DNA of 64,000 nt from contig JAJJLU010003467.1 of NCBI GenBank assembly GCA_023807065.1, positions 41,800 to 105,799 of the forward strand, written 5' to 3'. Source of the stretch: Isotricha intestinalis. Its lineage: Eukaryota; Ciliophora; Litostomatea; Vestibuliferida; Isotrichidae. A program made the position numbers and the translations under genes. The notes under the pieces were generated by a model. That model saw only the letters and a program-made list of their open reading frames with translations, was not told the DNA's origin and did no database searches. Shown here in pieces: positions 60,486 to 64,000 of this stretch; positions within the stretch are counted from its first letter, which is position 1; each line of letters begins with the position of its first letter.

Positions 60486-61200
60486 ATGAAATCAATAATA
60501 AAAAAATTGATATTTGTTGAAATATATGTTCCCTGAAGAAGATAGATTCATAGTAAAATATAAATTCAATGAAACTTTAAAGAATATAAATTATATGTTT
60601 TGTTCATATATATCAATGATAACAATTGATTTCCAAAAAGTTGATAGTAGGAATGTAACAAAATTATGTTGATTATTTTCTTATTGTTATAATTTAAATA
60701 ATTTAAATTTTTCTGCTTTTCATACTGAAAAAGTAAGAGATATGAGTAGAATGTTTTTATATATGTTTATCTTTAAAAGAATAAAATATATCTACTTTAA
60801 ATACATCAATCGTTACTAAAATGAAAGTTATGTTTTATTAATGTAGAACTTTATCTAATTTAACTATAAATAATTTTAATAATTCAAAAGTAAGTTATCA
60901 ATGTGAATGGAATATTTTTTAATTGTAAAATCATTAAAATCTTGATATAACGAATTTTGATACAAAAAATTTAGTGATATGAGTTATATGTTTTATTATT
61001 GTTCATCATTAGAACATTTAAATTTATCAAAATTGAATACTGATAATGTTATAGAAATGAATCATATGTTTTTTAAATGTACTTCTTTAAAATCTTTATC
61101 TAATTTTTAAACAAATAAAGTGATTAATATAAATGAAATATTTGCTTTGTGTAATAATTTGATTTTTTTAGATTTTTCTAATTTTCGCCAATTAATGTAA
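60486..61200 (+). pseudogene. Decayed BspA-like (DUF285) repeat protein
   Basis: From ATG 60486 the frame reads MKSIIKKLIFVEIYVP, then a one-base shift continues EEDRFIVKYKFNETL. Further on, across stops and shifts, come pieces of the DUF285 repeat: NLNNLNFSAFHTEKVRDMSR, DMSYMFYYCSSLEHLNLSK, LNTDNVIEMNHMFFKCTSL and FALCNNLIFLDFSNF. At least three frameshifts and several stops (TGA and TAA) interrupt it. The intact family consists of leucine-rich BspA-like surface repeats, common in gut protists and bacteria. It is separate from the copy at the right end of the window. Confidence 0.8.
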
Positions 61201-61356
61201 TTAAGATGAATAATATTTTATTTGTGTATTTTATACAAAGATGAAAAATTTAAAAATGCTTATTAAATTTTAATTTTTCATTATTAATTATTTATAAACA
61301 ATTAATTTTATCATTTTTTTAATTAAAATTACAGTTACATATAATAATATCAAAAT

Positions 61357-63012
61357 ATGTCAATTTTGTTAAGACAAAAAATAAGAACTAACCTTGAATT
61401 TCAAGGTAGAAAAATAACAACAGAAATTCCTCCATATAAAACTTTAAAATATGTAAAAGAATTAGCAAAAAATTTATTTTATCCAATAAATTCAGATATA
61501 AAATTAGTATATCAACATAAAGATATAACACCTTTTGAAAATAGTGTAATTGGAGATTTCTTTAAAAGAAAAAATCAAATTTTTATTAAAATATTACCTT
61601 ATTATCAAAATGATAAGGAAAAATATATAGAAGAAGAAAAAAAATTTTATAATAATATAAATAAATCAGTAACAAATCAATCAAAACAAATATTTATTTG
61701 TTCATGTAAAAATGATATTATAGGAAATTATTGTAGGAATTGTAAAGACTTTATTTGTAATATATGTAGAATAAATAAAGAACATGAAAATCATAGAGTA
61801 ACTCAAGTTGATATTGACAATTTAGTTGAAAGTGTGAAATTATATGCAATTACATTACAAAGTGAAGTTTTGTTAAATATAAAATCCACAAGAGAATTTT
61901 GTAAAAAAAATGAAATGAAAAACTCTGGTGATAAAAATGTTAATTCACGTCATCAAATAATTCAAAATAAGTATGATAAAATATATGATATATATTCTCA
62001 ATGTATTAAAGATATAAATCCAAAAAATAATATAAATAAAGATGCAGATTTAATTTTGGCAGAATATATTCAGAAAACAAATGTAACAAATGATGATATT
62101 GAACAAATTTTAACTGAAATTTATATGAAATATACTAAACAAAGAAAAGGAATGACAACAGATGAATTTAATAATTATTTTAAAATGTTAGGAGAAAAAG
62201 AAGTTGAATTGGAAAATCAATCAACTGATATTTTAGCTTTTAGAGTAAATTTTGAATTAGATGAAAAAATGAATCAAATCTATGATAAATTAGAAAATGT
62301 TTTAGATTTAACTTTAAATTCAAAAACTCCTTTAGGATTAGACCCTAATACATTTTATTTATATAATATTGTTAAAGAAAGAAAAGAAAAAGAAAAATTA
62401 AAAAATGATAATTCCGAAAAAGAGAAAAAAGAAGAAGAAAAGGAATATGAAGAAGAAGAAAAAAAAGAAGAAGAGGAAGAAGAAAAAAATGAAAATAATG
62501 AAATAAATGACAACAATGAAAATGAGGAAATTCATGAGGAAGAAGAAAATGAAGATATTATAAAAAATAAAAAATTGGGAACAATTAAAGATAAAAATTT
62601 AATGCAAAATATAGAAAAAAATGATTTAATAAATAAAGGAGTTTTAAATGAAAATGATATAAAAAATAATAATGAAAATAATAATGAAAATAATAACAAC
62701 AAATATAGTAATAATGAAAATAATAATTATGAAGATATTGATAATGAGAATAATGATAATGAAGATATTAACAATGATTATAATAATAATGATGATAATA
62801 ATTATGAAGATAATAAAGAAAATAATGAAGATAATGAAGAAAATAATAATGGAAATATTAATGAAAATGATGATGTAAATATCGAACATTTACAAATAAA
62901 AAATAATGAAGAAAATGAAAATGAAGAAGAACAAGATTTTGAATATCAAGAAAATGAAGAAGAAGATAAAGATAAAGAAAATATAATGAAAGAAAATTCA
63001 GGAAATTATTAA
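61357..63012 (+). CDS. Ubiquitin-like / B-box protein with acidic Asn-Glu tail
   Basis: 551 residues. Residues 8-83 have a ubiquitin-like beta-grasp pattern (KIRTNLEFQGRKITTEI, IKLVYQHKDITP, NQIFIKILPYY). Residues 113-146 are a B-box zinc finger: C115, C117, C126-x2-C129, C134-x2-C137, H143-x2-H146. A helical middle (150-345) follows. From about 345 the chain is almost entirely Glu, Asn, Asp and Lys, encoded by GAA/AAT/GAT repeats, and probably disordered. B-box plus coil without RING suggests a scaffold or adaptor. Confidence 0.8.
   Translation: MSILLRQKIRTNLEFQGRKITTEIPPYKTLKYVKELAKNLFYPINSDIKLVYQHKDITPFENSVIGDFFKRKNQIFIKILPYYQNDKEKYIEEEKKFYNNINKSVTNQSKQIFICSCKNDIIGNYCRNCKDFICNICRINKEHENHRVTQVDIDNLVESVKLYAITLQSEVLLNIKSTREFCKKNEMKNSGDKNVNSRHQIIQNKYDKIYDIYSQCIKDINPKNNINKDADLILAEYIQKTNVTNDDIEQILTEIYMKYTKQRKGMTTDEFNNYFKMLGEKEVELENQSTDILAFRVNFELDEKMNQIYDKLENVLDLTLNSKTPLGLDPNTFYLYNIVKERKEKEKLKNDNSEKEKKEEEKEYEEEEKKEEEEEEKNENNEINDNNENEEIHEEEENEDIIKNKKLGTIKDKNLMQNIEKNDLINKGVLNENDIKNNNENNNENNNNKYSNNENNNYEDIDNENNDNEDINNDYNNNDDNNYEDNKENNEDNEENNNGNINENDDVNIEHLQIKNNEENENEEEQDFEYQENEEEDKDKENIMKENSGNY
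62640..62880. repeat. Imperfect trinucleotide (AAT/GAA/GAT) repeat within coding sequence
   Basis: This low-complexity stretch codes for the Asn/Asp/Glu tail of the B-box protein. It produces long spurious open frames on both strands and is probably length-variable between alleles. Confidence 0.6.
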
Positions 63013-63712
63013 AGATAAATTAAAATATTAAATAAATAAATAAAGTATAAAAAATAAAGTGAAAAATATAAAAAAAATTAAAAAAACATTAAAAAAAAGG
63101 GAGAATTTGAATCATTAGAAGTTCTTAATACAAACATTAAAAATATTTTTATTATATCAAAAATTTTGTTAAAAAAAACTAATATCATATTGATGAATTT
63201 TTAAAAATAAATGAAAAAATCAAAAAAAAAAACAATTTATAATTTTTTTTTGAACAAAAAATGAAAAAATTACAAAAAATATTCAAAAAAAAAAAACAAA
63301 AAAAAGCAATTTGTTTTTTCAAAAAAACAAAACGTAAAAATCACAAAAAATCGAAAAATTATAAAAACGAAAAATTTTAGAAAAAAAATGTCAAAATAAA
63401 TTTAACAAAAATATTCCAAAAATCCTCAAAAAAAAAAAACTCCAAATTTAAACTTAAAAAAAAAACTAAAATAAAATTTTTAAAAAAAATTTCTTGATTG
63501 AAAGCAAAATAAAAAATTTTTATAAAAAAAATTCTTGATAAAAAAAGCAAAATCAAATTTTAAAAAAAAAAATCCTTGATAAAAAAATTAAAAAAAAAAA
63601 TGTAAATAAACATTCCTTGATAAAAAAATCAAAAAAAAAGTGTATAAAAAAAAAAATCTTCAAAAAAAAAAAAAATAAAAAAAAAAACATCAAAAAACAA
63701 AATTTTTTTCAT
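63013..63712. other. 700-bp non-coding, strongly A-biased tract
   Basis: No reading frame of note. The plus strand is dominated by A runs separated by short T/C/G words, far more strand-asymmetric than other gaps in the window. It separates the B-box gene from the BspA-like gene end and contains the 41-bp periodic repeat described separately. Confidence 0.7.
63452..63662. repeat. Degenerate tandem repeat, 41-bp period
   Basis: The word CTTGAT recurs at 63493, 63534, 63575 and 63616, exactly 41 bp apart each time. Poly-A lies between the words, and TTC or TCC usually precedes them. Weaker copies (CTTAAA at 63453, CTTCAA at 63658) extend the phase by one unit on each side. Confidence 0.7.
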
Positions 63713-63931
63713 TTAATTTTTCCATTTTTTTAATATTTTTTCATCTATTGTATTTAAAGAAGTTAAAGAAGAACAATTATAGAACATCCAACTCATATCT
63801 TTAACATTATTAGTATTAAAATTAGATAAATTTAAAGAAGTTAAAGAATAACAACGATTGAACATACTACTCATATCTTTAACATTATTAGTATTAAAAT
63901 TAGATAAATTTAAAGAATTGTTATGAAGAAG
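63713..63931 (-). CDS. C-terminal end of a BspA-like (DUF285) repeat protein, 5' part broken
   Basis: The minus-strand frame is open from 63931 down to the stop at 63713-63715. It encodes two near-identical 26-residue repeats of the form SLTSLNLSNFNTNNVKDMS followed by a MF-x-C segment, and ends TIDEKILKKWKN. The DNA repeats are 63756-63833 and 63834-63911 (78 bp). Upstream of the second repeat the frame hits a TAA at 63932-63934. The sequence there resumes repeat-like words out of phase, so the gene is either a pseudogene or broken by a small insertion or assembly join. The family forms leucine-rich surface proteins. Confidence 0.75.
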   Translation of the reverse strand, partial: LLHNNSLNLSNFNTNNVKDMSSMFNRCYSLTSLNLSNFNTNNVKDMSWMFYNCSSLTSLNTIDEKILKKWKN

Positions 63932-64000
63932 TTAAAAGAGAACATTCTAATTGGGATTGGAATTCTATTGGGGAAGTTAAAAATGAAGAAGAAATTAGAA
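63923..64000 (+). CDS. Possible start of a gene running off the right edge
   Basis: From ATG 63923 a frame stays open to the window end and would encode MKKLKENILIGIGILLGKL..., like a signal peptide. An overlapping frame (…REHSNWDWNSIGEVKNEEE) is also open and less hydrophobic. The bases are richer in G than their surroundings. Too short to decide between the frames. Confidence 0.2.
   Translation, partial: MKKLKENILIGIGILLGKLKMKKKLE

Noticed and set aside
60660..60680. TGA in a BspA repeat at a usual Trp position, hinting that UGA codes Trp
   Set aside because: This copy has several frameshifts and TAA stops, and intact genes in the window end in TGA (16472, 42682).
62644..62889. Poly-Ile/Phe frame on the minus strand and poly-Ile/Met frame on the plus strand
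   Set aside because: Off-frame readings of the AAT/GAA repeat in the B-box protein tail.
63452..63662. CRISPR-like array
   Set aside because: The period is 41 bp but spacers are poly-A and repeats are six to eight bases; eukaryotic context.

Overview
The window looks like a piece of a ciliate macronuclear chromosome. It is extremely A+T-rich, densely packed with intron-poor genes, and full of Asn/Lys-rich proteins. Families typical of ciliates are present: a cyclic-nucleotide-dependent kinase with four CNB-type modules, NEK and Aurora-like kinases, a giant PAS-containing TmcB-like membrane protein, Hint (BIL-type) domains, and BspA-like/DUF285 repeats. Genes stop at TAA or TGA, so UGA is read as stop. 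The code therefore looks standard, unlike Tetrahymena, Paramecium or Blepharisma. Two spliceosomal introns can be deduced (29 and 36 nt). A telomere-like motif of the C4A2T type occurs as an inverted pair. Standard code, BspA-like repeats and C4A2T ends would fit a trichostome (rumen-type) ciliate, but that placement is inference.

Layout. 1-2088: an Asn/Lys-rich gene that enters from the left appears split by an 816-bp insert (583-1398). The insert is bounded by inverted 14-bp telomere-like repeats and carries one GPI-type surface-antigen gene. 2349-11594: a minus-strand block with an unknown protein, a PP2A-A-like HEAT scaffold, a coiled-coil protein, a U-box/vWA/Hint protein and a catalytically dead pepsin-like membrane protein. 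11753-24146: mixed strands, with an Asn-rich protein, a multipass membrane protein, a histidine acid phosphatase, a PX protein, a p23 co-chaperone, a RING-less NOT4 and disordered or coiled-coil proteins. 24259-37771: a pseudokinase/B-box/Kelch protein divergent from an Aurora-like kinase, then a possible UBA protein, coiled-coil proteins, a Pumilio protein, and a two-exon gene reconstructed here. 38026-50134: a NEK kinase, a class I phosphodiesterase (two exons, reconstructed), a RagC/D-like GTPase and a four-CNB PKG. 50213-60125: an unknown large protein, a calcium-activated-type K+ channel and a 1671-residue TmcB-like protein. 60126-64000: a decayed BspA-like pseudogene, a ubiquitin-like/B-box protein with an Asn/Glu tail, an A-rich non-coding tract with a 41-bp periodic repeat, and the C-terminal end of another BspA-like gene.

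Second-messenger functions recur (phosphodiesterase, cyclic-nucleotide kinase, K+ channel, PAS membrane protein), as do mRNA-fate functions (Pumilio, NOT4) and nutrient signalling (RagC/D, PP2A-A). There is no evidence of operons; the neighbours are probably independent genes. The most unusual feature is the telomere-bounded insert near the left end, which resembles either a gene-sized nanochromosome integrated into another gene or a TBE-like transposon/IES with telomeric ends.
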